Program-made: the position numbers and the translations under genes
NCBI GenBank assembly: GCA_020086605.1
Contig: JACBWW010000050.1
Span: 766,664 to 830,663, forward strand
Source of the DNA: Lanius collurio
Taxonomy: Eukaryota > Chordata > Aves > Passeriformes > Laniidae
Length of the DNA: 64,000 nucleotides
Direction of reading: 5' to 3'
Notes under the pieces: generated by a model
What the model was told of the DNA's origin: nothing
What the model saw: the letters and a program-made list of their open reading frames with translations, nothing else
Databases searched by the model: none
Part shown: positions 38,249-50,567 of the stretch, one piece after another
Layout: each line of letters begins with the position of its first letter
How positions within the stretch are numbered: the stretch's first letter is position 1

Positions 38249-40172
38249 GTAAGTTCAATTTCTGTTGTTTAAATCATAATAAAAATAAACACAGGGTTAA
38301 GCAGTGTATGTGGGGTTCACAGTTACAGCCTAGCAAAGAGCAAATGATGACTCCAGCAGCCCTAAAGTCATGCTGAGTTAAGTACAAGAGGTAAGATCAC
38401 CTGTGTCCCAAGACTGGGAAGCATCTTCTCCTTTACACAGCAAAGGTGCAGGACTTGAAAGTAGGTGAGACACATCCCATTGTGCCTGACAGAAGACCCT
38501 GTGCTTTTTTTCAGCTTTCTATACAACTTACACAGAACAAACTTCTCTATATCCACTAGTGTTCCTAAATATGACTGGGTCAGTCCCAGGGAGGTTTTTG
38601 CTAGTTCCTGGTTTAGATTAGCAGCTGCTCTGCCCTGGACTGGGAATGGTCAGGTTGTTAAAATGAGAGTTGCTCTGTTGCTCTGCGAGTTCTTCCCTGC
38701 TTGGTTGGCAGTTCTGTGCCCATACTCTGCCTGAGGTCAGTCAGTGTTACATGAAATATTTGCCTCTTGTGGCAGAGCTGGTTATTGATAGTAGTAAGTC
38801 ATTTCTTATCTAACTCAGTGTTACATTTTAATCACTAACTGGCTGGGAAATAACAGATTACATGGAGTCACATTTGGTGTTTGTGAAGAACAAGTGATAA
38901 AGGTTGGTGATTTGGATTTTGAACACCCGTGGAAATGCTGTTCCTTGTGCCCTGCCCTCAGGGCACTTACTAACTTAAACTTGCTGCCTATCAAGTGCCT
39001 TGAACATGATTTGAAGTCTGGAAACTTCAGTTATTTCCTAATCAACTGACAGTAATTCAGCCTCTTATCAAAGGGAAAAGCTTTGGATGTAATTGAAAAG
39101 AAATTCATGGTAGGGTGGTGGAAGTAAAATCACTCTTCAGCAACGCTTCATTATTGTGATTCAGCTCTTCCCAGCAGGGTCAGAGATGTATTTAAGATGC
39201 TCTAACATGAGGCTAATTACTCTGGGATAAAAAAGAGCTGTTCTTTTGGTGGGTCATCTCTTGGTACATCCACAGCAGAGGAAATGCATGGGGCGAGCGA
39301 GGGCTTCCATTCCTTCATAAAACTCTGAAAGTCCCTGCAGAAATCAGAACTCACCAAAAAGCCTATTTTTTACATTGCATTGACAGAGATAAATATTCCT
39401 GGCACAGACCTGCAAAAATAAGGAGGCTTCACAGAGAGGTGCAGAATGTAACATGAGGTTGTTGGGTAGATCCTCCAGTGTTTGCCCAACCTCTGCTGTT
39501 TGCCCAGCCTACCACTGCATTTCTAGTTATAAAGTGGCTACGTGTGTTTGAGTTGCTAATTGCCAAGTCAGCAAATAGCTGTTATCATATACAATTTTTT
39601 TTTCAAGGTTTATTTTCTAAAAGCCATGACAATTCTGACTGCAGGGCGGGGTGGCATTGGGTGGAAAAGGGCTACTCAGCTGGAAGAGCAGAAATGAATA
39701 GATAAATCATTAGATGCATCTTTACTGTTCTGGTACAATGGATGTTACTTAAAAACAAAACATGGACTAAGTACCAAATTATAAGTTCTTTTACAATATT
39801 TTGATGTCAGTTGAAAATTAAGATTGTGAGGGCTCTTCCCCCTGCAGGAGGATTTAGATTTTTCCATCCAGAGCCCTGGACTCTAAAACCAGAGGATGGA
39901 GGGAGCCAGCAGTAGCTTTATGGGGGTCTTTGGCTGAGGGAGAGGGGTTGGTCCTTCTTCTTTACACCCAGTCCTGCCACATCCCCAGGGCTTCCCCCTG
40001 TACCCTACTGTGATCTCACAGGCACTTGCTCTGTCTGTTCATCACCAGACTTACCCCACTGACACCTTTAATGATCACCAAGTACGCTGGGACAACTTCA
40101 TAACTCAGGGAGTGCCAGCAGCCTGAAGCATAAAATGAAAGTGGTTATTTCAGACCAGTTTTACCCTGCCAA

Positions 40173-40262
40173 ATCACAGACTCTCAGAATGGTTTGGGTT
40201 GGCACATGAAAAAACAGCTAACCCAACCCCCCTGCCATCGGCAAGGGCACCTTCCACTAGAC
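40173..40262 (-). repeat. CR1 remnant, antisense
   Basis: The segment reads 'cagaatggtttgggttggca', then a degenerate stretch, then 'cccccctgccatcggcaagg' and 'caccttccactagacca'. It is a short, decayed antisense CR1 3' end. Confidence 0.82.
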
Positions 40263-41334
40263 CAGATCTGTAGGATTATCCTGTGGGAATTTTCAGGGAT
40301 ATGACTACACAATACACCTTTTTTCCCCTGCCTTCTTTTAGTTTTCTTACGAATTGTGGTTGGAGTGAGTCACCACAGTATTATCTCATTTTATTAGAAA
40401 CTGGATTTATGATGCTGCAAAGGCAAGACTATTTTTCAAGCACTTGCCTACCCTGAAAGGGCTGCACTGCCCTAAAATCCCTCTCCAGGGCACCTGAATA
40501 TGCAGGTGTTGGCATCAGCTGTCCCAAATAAGCATCTCTTCCCCATCTGAGGTGGAGGTGGGAACCTGAGGAACAGGCAGACAGCTGGGGACAAGAACTC
40601 CCTCAACCACTGAAAGGTGAATTGTTCCTGCTCCTGAATGCCCAGATTTAGGTTTTAATGCCATTTCTGAGCCCTTCTCTTGTGAACTGAGCTTCATTTA
40701 TGTCCCACATAAGCAAATCTTTGTATATGTTCAGCTGATAGCAGGGAGGGCTCAATGCTGAGCTTTGTGGGGAAGTGCAGCCCGTTGTTGGGCACTTAGG
40801 GCATTAACTCATCACAGCTGAAAGGATCACTCTGAGGAAGAGGGGATGGGTGGGAATCCAGCAAGCCGAGCCAGCTTTCTGTGCTGGGGAAAATCTCCAA
40901 GAGCTGTGTGTCCTTCTGACCATTTGGCATCACTGTTGCCACTGGCACCAGTCCCCATCCTCCCTCTTTTGCATCTTTTTTGTGTTGCACGTGGAGTCCT
41001 TGGCACACTTCCCCAGCCCCCTGTGAGCCCAGGTGCTCCTCCCTGCTGTGGGTCCAGAGGATGCTCCAGCTTCACCTTCCTGGAGGGGTGTTACTCGTGC
41101 AGGAAGGAGGCTCTCACCATGCACTAACATAAATAAACACCCCAAATACCACCTGCCACCCTTCCTCACCCTTGTGGCCTCGTCCTTGCTGTGTTTTTAG
41201 CTTGCAGGTTCCCTGTGGGGAGGGACCTGTGGTCTTGTGTGGCCATTAGCATTTTACAGACAATGGAAAAAGAGCATTTTCCAGCCCTCTTTACTAATGC
41301 AAAATGCCTCTTGGTGCTGCAGAATTAGTTGAAG

Positions 41335-41512
41335 TGAAGGGGCTGGAGCACCAGGAGCGGCTGAGGGAGCTCTGAGGGCTCAACCTGTAGAAAAGGAGGC
41401 TCAGAGGGAACCTTGTTGGCTCTGCACAACTCCCTGATAGGAGGCTGTAGCAGTTGTCAGTCTGCTCCCCTGTAACAAGTGGCAGGACAAGAGGACACAG
41501 CCTTTAACCCTC
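41335..41512 (+). repeat. CR1 LINE internal fragment
   Basis: The segment contains 'ggggctggagcaccaggagc', 'ggctgagggagctctgag' and 'aacaagtggcaggacaagag', which are blocks upstream of the CR1 3'UTR. The final 3' tail is absent, so the copy is truncated at both ends. Confidence 0.8.
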
Positions 41513-41893
41513 ATGTTTTGGGTGTCTCATTCTGTGGTGGTGAGGTTGGCAGTCCTGGAAGACTTCCTGTCCTGACAGAGAGGGGGCTCTCACTCACCTA
41601 GGGAGCAATACTTCCTGCTGTCAGCCTTGAAAAGGGAACAGTCTCCACTGGATGCATGTGGGCCCCAGTTAGCATCCTGAGTGTTACGCATGTACACAGA
41701 ACTAAATGCAGTAATTTTTGTGGACAAAACAAAAATAGGGGGAATAGAGGATTAAAAAATGCTTTAGATGAAAGCATAAAGTGATTTATTTTTCACAGTG
41801 GTGGAAGCTGATAGCTTGGTCCCTCAACAACCCTGGGCTGGTTTATAATGGAAGAAATCCTGTTGGTATTGATACTGTTCCTTTGCTTTCCAG

Positions 41894-41954
41894 CATGCAC
41901 ATCTCCGAAAGCCAACAAGAATTCTTCAGAATGCTTGATGAAAAAATTGAAAAG
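41894..41954 (+). CDS. C1orf21: C1orf21 orthologue, coding exon (fourth of five)
   Basis: This 61-bp exon completes a split Asn codon (aa|c) and encodes MHISESQQEFFR then MLDEKIEK. It ends at a GTAAGA donor (41955). As far as I recall it is identical to the human protein over these 20 residues, which makes it the most conserved block in the visible gene. The amphipathic spacing in QEFFRMLDEKIEK suggests a short helix (inference). The internal ATG at 41895 should not be read as a gene start: the exon is joined to an upstream one by a good acceptor and a matching phase. Confidence 0.97.
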
Positions 41955-42586
41955 GTAAGACACAGTAATGTAAACATCCATTCTCTCTCAGGGGTGGACA
42001 CAGCTTTCCCAGCTCTGTGGGGAGGACAGTGACCTGCCTGCTGCAGCTCTCCATGTTCTCTGTGATTTGGAGGGATCTGGCCCAAAATCTCCCTTCCTGC
42101 TCCTTGATTAGATAGTTCAAGTGCAAAGAAGACCAGGAAGGCAAAGACTTTGCAGGAGGTACTGAGAGAATCCTTTGTTTTGTGGGAATGTCACCAGTCT
42201 GAGATTAATTGAATGTTAACTCAGATGTTCAGAATATAGCTGCTGGATAAAGGTGAAGAGCAGAGTGGGATTTTATGTCATTGCTGATTTGATCTTTCAT
42301 CTCATCTCTGTGGGAGACAACTGGAATCTTAATGCTGGTAGTATCTGGGATACCCCAGAAATTTCTTTCTGAATCTCCTCAAAATAGGCACTGGCTCCAA
42401 GGGATGGTGTGGCTGTAAGTGTGGATAACCCTGCTCCAGGGCTATGCCAGTGAAATAGTGGTGCTGGAGATGTTTCGAGGAAGAGGATGAATAATTCTTT
42501 GCATATCTCAGCTGTCCTGAGAGCAGCTTTTATGTGTTTCAGAAACCTTTTAAATTACACCCTCAGCTTTTTTGTGGGACAGCAGT

Positions 42587-43013
42587 GAAGGGGCTGGAGC
42601 ACAGCTCATGCCAGGAGTGGCTGAGGGAGCTGGAGGGGCTAATGTTCACACACCAATTTACTCTTTACACTGCCTACTTTGGAGTCATGCATCGTTTAAT
42701 ACTTTATATTAAATACTGGCTTCCTCAGTTGTACACGGTGTACTCCCAGTTTCAGACTGGATATGAGGAAACATTCCTTTATAGAGAGGGAAGTCAGAGA
42801 GGGAACAGGTTTCCCAGAGAGCTGGTGGATGCCCCAGGCCTGTCAGTATTCAGGAGACATTTGGACAATTCCCTTAACAACACACAACAATTTCTGTTCA
42901 GCCCTGAAGTGTTCAGGCAGTTGATCATTGTAGGTTCTCCCCCCAGCTGAAATATTTCTATTCTATTCTAGTCTGTTCTATTCTGCTCTGTTCTGTTCTG
43001 TCCTGTTGTCATG
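42587..43013 (+). repeat. CR1 LINE fragment ending in a TTCTA/TTCTG array
   Basis: A 5' block 'gtgaaggggctggagcacag' with 'gagtggctgagggagctgg' is followed by about 110 bp of unlike sequence. Then come the 3' blocks 'gaacaggtttcccagagagc', 'tggtggatgccccaggcctg' and 'gttcaggcagttgatcattg'. The copy ends at 'ctgaaatatttctattcta' and a pentanucleotide array. This is a different CR1 subfamily, whose 3' tail is built of ATTCT units rather than the usual octamer. Confidence 0.85.
42954..43008. repeat. Pentanucleotide (TTCTA/TTCTG)n microsatellite
   Basis: About eleven five-base units shift from TTCTA to TTCTG to TCCTG along the array. It grew from the 3' tail of the CR1 copy at 42587-43013. It is likely variable in length among individuals. 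Confidence 0.9.
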
Positions 43014-44956
43014 TTGGATTGCAGAGTAGAAGGGAGAGTTTTACTTGCGTGACTCCGAATTTCTGCTGTTTTTGCCAACACTCCTGGTCTTAGGAGTCAC
43101 ATTGTTACAGTGGGTGCATCTCTTACTTGTCCCAAGCAACACATCTGTTACTTTCCTCTTAAAAAAATTAAAAATTAGGAAAGCGAAAAAAGACATAACG
43201 GGGATAAGTGAGGAGGAGTTAATAGATTCCTGAGAAGAATATTTCTGTACCCAGTATTTCACAGGGGTAAGGTTTTATGTAACCTAATGCATTTAAAAGT
43301 AGAATTTCTAAATATCCATAATACAGCTACATCTCCTTTGAATAAATGCATTCACCCTATGAATATTCAGATGCTTTTCCTGGACATCATCACCTTCCAA
43401 AATGTTGAGCATGGAATCTCCAGTGAAGTGGATTTTCCAGAGATGTATCTTATCTACAGACAATGCCATCAGGCTGCATCTAATTATGAATTTTGGTTAA
43501 TTTTTGTTCCCAAGGTTTGTGGCAGGGCACTAACACCCCTCATTCCCCAGCTGCCATGCTGAGGTGCAGCTGACCCCATCTCCTCTGTTTGGAGCTGTTT
43601 GCATCAGCTTTGAAATGTTCCCAGGTGATCTCCAGGGCTAATTTATCTTGGGGATGATTTATCTTCAGCATCAGGAGATTGTCTGTTTAGAGGAAATCCA
43701 CAGTTTATCTGTCAAAGAGACCAAGCTGCTGACAGCTGGTGGGATTGGCAGGAGTTAATGCCCATCTGAATGTGGGATTTGTGTTCCCTGGGGACCTCCT
43801 GTGCCTGAGGAAATAGTCTTCATAAGAGAAGTTTTGGGCTTTTTAATTCATCTTTGCCCACAACACATTTTTTTTTCTAGGTGTTGCCACCAATGCCAAA
43901 AAGATTGGAAAACATGAGGGTTTTTTTCTAATCTCTAAATAGCATTTTCAGTCCCTTCTCCAGGGAGATGGAGGACAGCAGTCGAACATTTAGAGGGATT
44001 GTATTGGTGAGCATCTCATCAGTGGCAGCTGGAAAAGTCTGTGGACAGGTGGGGGGTGTTGCCTGTGGCTCGTGAGGTCCCAAATGTTGTGGTGTTCCCG
44101 TGTAACCGCGGCTGTTGGATTTGTGATGGAGACGCTGCTCCGTGGGCTGCAGCAACTCCCGTCAGGAGCAAAACACCCTCAGCTGCACTGAGATCCCCAG
44201 GGGTGCTGGGTCACTCACCCGAGTGAGTAACAACAGCTCTGACATGTGAGCATAGGCAGGAACATTACAGGGGTGCTTGAACCTGGCACATCACATGGAC
44301 AGGGAGGGCAGCTGAAATAAAACTGCTGCTGCCAAAGTGTGAAATGCAAAGAACATGGGCTGGTGTTTGGTCAGCTGCAAACAGGAAGTATTCATGGGTT
44401 CTGGAGATCAAAAAAAGCCTTACTGAAACAGTCTGGAGAGTTTCTCTGGAAGTCCTGCCCCCAGCAGCATGTTCCTGGCTGCTCCTACAAAGCTCCACTG
44501 CCTCCTGCAAATGTCACCCAAAGGTAAAAAACAGAATATTATGAAGCATGGAGATTCTGTCTACCAAAATTCAGTGTCAAAACACTATGAGTCGGTCAGA
44601 GGGGGACATCTGCTCTGTCTCTGAGTCTGTCCCTGCTCTGAGAGCTGGAGCTGAACTGGCATGTACAGAACTGCCTGTGATAGTGGTAGTGGCATTCATA
44701 GGGTTTGCTGGAAGGCAGAAACACTGGGATGAGAGCTGAGGTAGGACTGACTGAGAATGTGAAAGTCAGCTTCAAACGTAGGCTTAGGTATTGGTTCTGC
44801 TGGAGTCTACCCAGTCCTTTCAGAAACACCAGAATTTGAGGTAAAAATACTCTCAAATCTGATGAGAAGCCAGAGTTACAGGTTAGATGGGAGACTGGGA
44901 GTAGCTGGAGAGAGCTGAGCAGTTGACAGCACAAGAAGCTGTAGGTATTTGTAATA

Positions 44957-45076
44957 TCATAGAATATCCTGAGCTGACAGACCCACAAGGACCACAAAGT
45001 CCAACTCACAGGACAACCCCGAGAACCCCATCACAAGCCTAAAAGCGTTGTCCAAACACTTTCTGACCTGTGGCAG
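44957..45076 (-). repeat. CR1 remnant, antisense, second subfamily
   Basis: The + strand reads 'tcatagaatatcctgagctg', 'gacccacaaggaccacaaag', 'tccaactcacaggaca' and 'gcgttgtccaaacactttct'. This matches the antisense CR1 end whose sense tail is ccaactcaggatattcta. Confidence 0.85.
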
Positions 45077-45997
45077 ACCATGGAGAGAGAGCAAAGGGGG
45101 AGACCAAGGACCTGTGAGCAGCACGAGGCCCTGACTAGTGGCAGAGCAGGCTCAGAAAAGGTACCAACATCTGCCAGTGGCTGCAGTGAGTCCTCTTGGG
45201 GCTTCCACCTGCTGAGGTTATTGTGTGTAGAGTAATGAGCTTTGCTTGGGGAGACAAAAAGCACGTGTGTTTCAGGGGGAAATGGAACAGAGACTAGCAG
45301 TGGGAAGAAGGCAGCTCATCTGCTGTCAGCCTTATCATCATTTATTGAAAATTAGCCTGAAATCACAGAAATACAGTCCAGTGGAGGATGAGCAACAGGT
45401 AATAGCAGCAATTAAGCTCGAGGAGAGTGTTCCCTGGAGTAAATTAGAAAGATGTGGGTCAGGAGTACAAGTGATTTTCTTGACCTGAGAGATGAAGGCA
45501 GAAATAGACAGAAATATGGCTTTGGAAACCAGAGAAGGAATCAGAGAGTGACTGAACAGTCCTCCTAAAGGAAACCCTGCAGCTGCTGGATAAATCTGAG
45601 ATCTGCTGTGCCCAGCAGAGGAGAAGTGGGCTCTACTGGCTGCAGCCAGGATTGGGACAGTCACTGCACTCCCATGGTGGGATAAATCTAGTTTTGAACT
45701 ATAGGTTCTTATTAAGAAGATAGAAACATGTCCTGGTACCAGGCCATTTGTATTGGTATTCAGGCAAATAAATGAATTGACCTAGGTTCTCTCCAGTCTA
45801 ATAGATCAAGAACTAATTTAGTCAGATGTTGCATTTGGACTCAAAAAGATTTGCTGTGAAACACACATTGAAGAATTAACATGTCTCTCCTGAAGTTTCT
45901 CCAGCCTTTGGTTGTTTTTATCTTCTTTCTACATCACAGATTTATTTGGACCATGATTCCACAGGGCTCCATGCAAATTCTGTGTTACTCCCTGAAA

Positions 45998-46345
45998 AGA
46001 AATCCCAGCACAGAAAGGACATAGACCTGTTGCTGGAGAGGGACTTGGGACAAGAGCCTGGAGTACCATTTGACAAGGGGGAATGGCTTCCCACTGCCAG
46101 AGGGTTGGATGGGATATTGGGAAGAAATTCATGACTGAGAGGGTGGAGAGGTCCTGGCACAGGGTGCCCAGAGCAGCTGTGGCTGCCCCTGGATCCCTGG
46201 CAGTGTCCAAGGCCAGGCTGGATGGGGCTTGGAGCACCCTGGTCTGGTGGAAGGTGTCCCTGCCCATGGCAGGGGGTGGAATGGGGGCTTTAAGGTGCCT
46301 TCCAACCCAAACCGTTCTGGGATTCCATGAATTCCATGGGATGGC
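45998..46345 (+). repeat. CR1 LINE 3' fragment with internal deletion
   Basis: After a degenerate start ('cacagaaaggacatagacct') the copy jumps to 'caagggggaatggcttccca'. It then runs intact through 'ggcacagggtgcccagagca', 'tggatggggcttggagcacc' and 'ccaacccaaaccgttctggg' to a terminal 'gattccatgaattccatgg' octamer array. The missing middle marks an internal deletion. Confidence 0.92.
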
Positions 46346-46954
46346 TCAGAGCAGAGTTGATCCTGGGCACAGCCCTGTGGGCTCAAGTCCATTGCCTTGA
46401 AGGGGCCCTTTCCCACCAGGCCTTGCATGAAATAAATAGAAATAAAAATTAAAACCTATAACATATGAAGCATTGACTGTGGAAAATTTACCCATTTAGT
46501 GCTTGCTAGCACAAACATCTTGATGATGGCTGTCCTGGAAAATGATGGGAAAAGCGACTGCTGTCTCTGAATCCTCCATGGAGCAGTGCAATGATCTGGA
46601 GGAATTATCTCCTTGAAGTATATGTTATTGCTGGGGGCTGTGGCAGAGTATATAGGCAACTGTCCCTCTATAGGAAAAAGGCTGAGGGGTAATGGAACAA
46701 TTGACAAGCAATTCCTGGGATTATATTTAGTGATTGTAACCCCACCAAGAGAAGGACCTCTGGCTTTGTGGTTCAAAAGGGACCATGGTAAAACCATCTG
46801 GGGCAGCTGTACCAGAGAAATACCATCACCAGTCCCATCATCATAGACTGTCTCCTATATGGCTACATTGGTTTGTAAAAAATAATCACAATGCAAACAT
46901 GCTCATGGACAAAAATGAGATTAAAAACTGTGAAGATGTGTTGCTGTGAACTCT

Positions 46955-46996
46955 GATGGGGCTGGTGGGTACCCTGATGGGGCTGGTGGGTACCCC
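46955..46996. repeat. 21-bp tandem duplication
   Basis: Two adjacent copies of a unit starting 'gatggggctggtgggtaccc' occupy 46955-46975 and 46976-46996. They are identical except for the last base. The closeness of the copies suggests a recent duplication. Confidence 0.95.
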
Positions 46997-47399
46997 GAGC
47001 CTGGGACATGGTGTTGCCACCTCCATGGGGGATGTTCCTGTGAGTCAGCAGACCACTTGGTCTTGAGCCCCAGCGCTGTGTCGGGGTGGGTGTGCCGGCA
47101 TTGCTCCACCTGTCCACTCACCTGGCCCCCGGGAGCTGCTGGGAGAATACCCAACCCATGGGAAAGATGCCTGGCAGCAACTCCCTGCATCCCTCGTTAG
47201 TAATGCTGGGCATGGAAGTGGGGAGTGGACACAAAGCCGCTCCTTGTATGGGATGGAGGGAGTGCCCTTGGGAATGGGCTGCCAACCCAACGTATGCGAG
47301 GGCACAATGATTAGGCTGAAACTCATTAGCAAAGTGGATTGCTCTTAATGACTCCATTGATTTTTCCCTAACAAAATGAGAAACGGACAAAAATTAGCA

Positions 47400-47790
47400 C
47401 AGTATACAATGATTTAGTGCCGCCTCCCGGCATTTTCTTCCCGTCCTTTCTGCGAGGGCTGTAAACAAAACGTGATGAAAAGGGTTCCCAGCGCGGGGCC
47501 GGGCAGGGGCTGCCCAGCCGGGCCCCTCAAAGGGGCCACTGTGTCCCCAGCCCCGCCAGCCCGCAGGAGAAAGGGCTGCTTGCTGCGGCTCCTGGCCCCC
47601 TCCTTCCTCTGCCTCCCCTGCCTCCTCTTCCTCCCCTCCCACTTCTCCCTCCCCTCCTTCTCTCCCTCCCCTGCTTCCTCTCTGTCCTCGTCCTCCTGTC
47701 CCTCCCCTGCCTGGCCCAGTCCTCCGGCACAAGGGGCCATTGAGCCGGGCAGTGTTGTTTATTGGCCTGCCACCCACACAATGAGGAAAA
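47400..47790. other. GC-rich, pyrimidine-rich intronic block
   Basis: The block begins with a CpG-containing part ('gtgccgcctcccggcatttt', 'cagcgcggggccgggcaggg') and continues as a C/T-rich tract from about 47590 to 47710. The longest uninterrupted pyrimidine run is about 30 nt (47642-47672). Roughly 16 CpGs occur in 390 bp, far above the surrounding intron. Frames on both strands are Arg/Gly/Glu- or Ser/Pro/Leu-rich products of low complexity and are not called as genes. It could be a regulatory element or a triplex-prone tract; the sequence cannot decide. Confidence 0.6.
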
Positions 47791-48151
47791 GGCCTTTTTC
47801 CTGCAGTTTTTTTCTTTCTCTTTTTATTCCCTAAAAGGATATCGTGAGCCCTGATGCATCCCCTGGAGGGGCATCAGGAGGTGCAGCAAGGGGAGACATG
47901 CCCTCCTGGTTTGGGTGCAGGCAGCAGGAAAATAACATCAGGCTGCTTTTTAATTTACCTTAAATTCACACACTCGTCAAGAAACACGGTGTTACATGGA
48001 CATCTACAAAAGCTGACAGCTGGATTTTGAAACTGCAGAGGTGGGAGATGGGATTCCTCAGGTATTAGCTGGACTTGGAGGCATGTATTACAGTTCTCAT
48101 CTTCCTCAACATAATTCATTCACACTTTCAATCATTAAATCCTTAATCTCA

Positions 48152-48245
48152 GAAATCACAGAATTGGAAGGGACCCACAAAAATCATTGAGTCCAACTCA
48201 AGTGACTGGCTTATGCAGGGATTTAACCCACAATTTACTTAGTCC
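48152..48245 (-). repeat. CR1 remnant, antisense
   Basis: The segment 'aatcacagaattggaaggga' with 'tcattgagtccaactcaagt' and 'ttatgcagggatttaaccca' matches an antisense CR1 3' end of the subfamily with acccacaa wording. It is short and decayed. Confidence 0.78.
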
Positions 48246-48340
48246 GTGGGTGACCCATGCATTCCTGTTAGTAGCCACCTGTTCTGTGCCTCTGACTCTG
48301 GATGCAGGAGCCTGCTCCCCTGGAACAGGATTTGACTGGC

Positions 48341-48440
48341 AATCATAGAATCAGAGAGTGGTTTGGGTTGGAAGGGACCTTTAAAGATGACCTGGTCCAA
48401 CCCCTGCAGTGAGCAGGGACACTTCCACTAGAGCAATGGG
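48341..48440 (-). repeat. CR1 LINE 3' terminus, antisense
   Basis: The segment reads 'aatcatagaatcagagagtg', 'gtttgggttggaagggacct', 'gacctggtccaacccctgca' and 'gtgagcagggacacttccac'. About 100 bp of the 3' end remain. Confidence 0.88.
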
Positions 48441-50567
48441 GTTTCTGCAGGCTCTTAGCTGACCATTTCCCATGAGATTTTCACAGGCCCACCAGGATAG
48501 CTGCCCGTCTCAAGCACTGCAGCCTCTCAGTGATCAAGAGATCATCTCCTCCAGCATCTGTCAAACATCCTCTGAAACAACCAACAAGTCAAAAATGGAC
48601 ATTTTAAAGAAAGCACTTTACTGGACTGGGGCCGAAGTTTCTTTTCTTCTGCCAGCAGGGAGTGGCAACCCTCCCCTGCCTCTCTGCCCGAGGAGCACTG
48701 AGGACACAACCCTTGTCTTGGATTTCTGGTGCAGCAGGAAAGGCTGCACTTTATTCCTTCCCTGATCTTCCTGAGCAATGCTGACCTTGTTATTACTGAC
48801 AAAAATGCATTTGAGGAGTAACTTTTAGACCAAAGCTCTGTTGGGCACCATGGGGATTCACCACAGTCTGGGCATCACCTGAGCTTGTCGGGTCACCCAA
48901 AGGACACAGATGTGTCCCCATCCCCAGCAGTGTGCAGATGGAAGTGACGTGTCTGGAAGGATCAGCCCAGCTCCCGGTGGCCTTCAGGCCTTTGGTGGGA
49001 GGTGGTGTGTCCGTGCCATTGCCAGGACTTGCTCAGCACATTGGTTTGAAGCAGTTCCTTGGCATCCATATGAGAACTGATGCACTTGGTAGCCATGGAG
49101 CAAACCCAGAAGCGGAAGAATGGCAGGAGGAGTAGGAGGGAAGAAGTGCAGGATGGCTTTTCTTCTGTCAAATTTGGATCTGCTTGAGGCTTTAATAGCA
49201 GTGATGGCCACCAGTGGGGAGTCTTGAGCAGGTGTCCTGGAAATGTCCTGAGCTCAGCCCTCAGTCACTGCTGCTGCCTTTCACAGCTCTGAAGCCTTTT
49301 GGTCAGTCTCCTGGATTTATCCAAATACTGTCCCTGGCCTGGAGAAAACCAACAGATTAGTGCTTCACTGCAAAGAATTTCAATGTTCCTTCTTTTAGAG
49401 TCATAGCTCAAAAAAATGCATTTTTTTTCCTTTCTTTATGGGTCAGTGATTTCTGCGTTGGAATTTGGGCTGATGAGTCTCTTGGGGATTGTTTTAATGT
49501 ACTTAGAAAACCCTTCTGCTCTCAGTGCTGGGCCACAGGGAGTTGTCAGAGCACTGCACATTCCTGGGTGTGGACTCCAGCAAAGTCAGCTCTGCAGTCC
49601 CACCATTGGCATTGGGATTTTCACTGCAGAGACATTTTGGACCCTTTGTTCCTGGTGTGCAGCCCAGCTGTGTGTCCCAAATAAATTGATTGCTGTTAAG
49701 AAACACCTCTCTCTTTTTTTAAACTTCTGTCTTTCCTGCTCTCCTTCTCCAGGTGCTCTGGTGATACACCCAGCACATGGGAACAATTGGAAATAGTCCA
49801 GAGGCTGAGATTTTGTGTCCTGCATTGGAGGCACTTGTTTGATGCAAGATACCCTGGGTGCCTTGTACCAAACAGCTGAGCTCCAGCTGGTTTTGTGCAG
49901 GGAAACAAGGACAGTGGGTCCCCAGTGGGTCCTTTCTTGCTGCTCTGCAAAAACGGGTAGGGAGGGGACAGGATGTGCCTTCTCCAGACCATCCCAAGAG
50001 GAATACCCAGAGAGATGCCGCACCACACCTGTGTTTGGGATGGGATAAAATGCATAACATGACTGGTCTGATAAGAAATCCCTGTTTTGTGAAGCTTAGG
50101 CTGAATCCCCCGTAGAACAAGCGTAATTTCAATACGAATGGTATCTTTTGCTCTGTGGTTAAACTCTTGCTGGGGTTATCAGATGAGGGGATTCTTGTTC
50201 ACAGCAGCTGCCTTGTGTTGCTCATAGGATTATGTGCTTTGTTGCTTTTGCCTCAGAGATTATCCTTTCACAACAAATCTCGGGGCTATGTCCATCAAAG
50301 TGGATCTTTACATAAAAGCAGGTTTGTAAATCAGTTTGTTGGACCTCCCCTGGAATTCAGTATATGGGGGACATTTGTGAGATTGATAGTGACAGAAAGA
50401 GAAGTGTCTCCTATCCTGCTTTCCTGCAAATTCCCCGTGTATAAGGTTTCTACCCAGCTCTGAACTCAGACCCCCCAGGTTTAGAGAACTGATCTCAGTA
50501 AGCGTTCCCTGGATTTATTCCTGTGTGCTGTCTCCATGTACCAACTGCCTGGCCTTTGTCCCTGCAG

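Larger units (their letters stand above)
38249..41893 (+). other. C1orf21: C1orf21 intron (3.6 kb)
   Basis: The intron runs from a GTAAGT donor to a 'tttccag' acceptor ending at 41893. It contains a CR1 remnant at 40173-40262 (-) and a CR1 fragment at 41335-41512 (+). The remainder is unique sequence with no recognised RNA or coding feature. Confidence 0.88.
41955..50567 (+). other. C1orf21: C1orf21 intron (8.6 kb)
   Basis: The intron runs from GTAAGA to a 'tttgtccctgcag' acceptor ending at 50567. It carries CR1 copies at 42587-43013 (+), 44957-45076 (-), 45998-46345 (+), 48152-48245 (-) and 48341-48440 (-). It also has a 21-bp tandem duplication at 46955 and a GC-rich, pyrimidine-rich block at about 47400-47790. 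No other coding exon was recognised. Confidence 0.88.

Noticed and set aside
41781..42032. 83-codon frame as a small stand-alone gene starting at MHISES
   Set aside because: Only 41894-41954 is coding; flanks are intron, with matching acceptor, donor and phase to C1orf21 exons.
42954..43008. Pentanucleotide array as telomere-like or satellite DNA
   Set aside because: The unit is TTCTA/TTCTG, not TTAGGG, and it continues directly from a CR1 3' tail.
47394..47834. Arg/Gly/Glu-rich and Pro/Ser-rich frames on both strands
   Set aside because: They are products of a pyrimidine-rich low-complexity tract, which lacks stop codons by composition.
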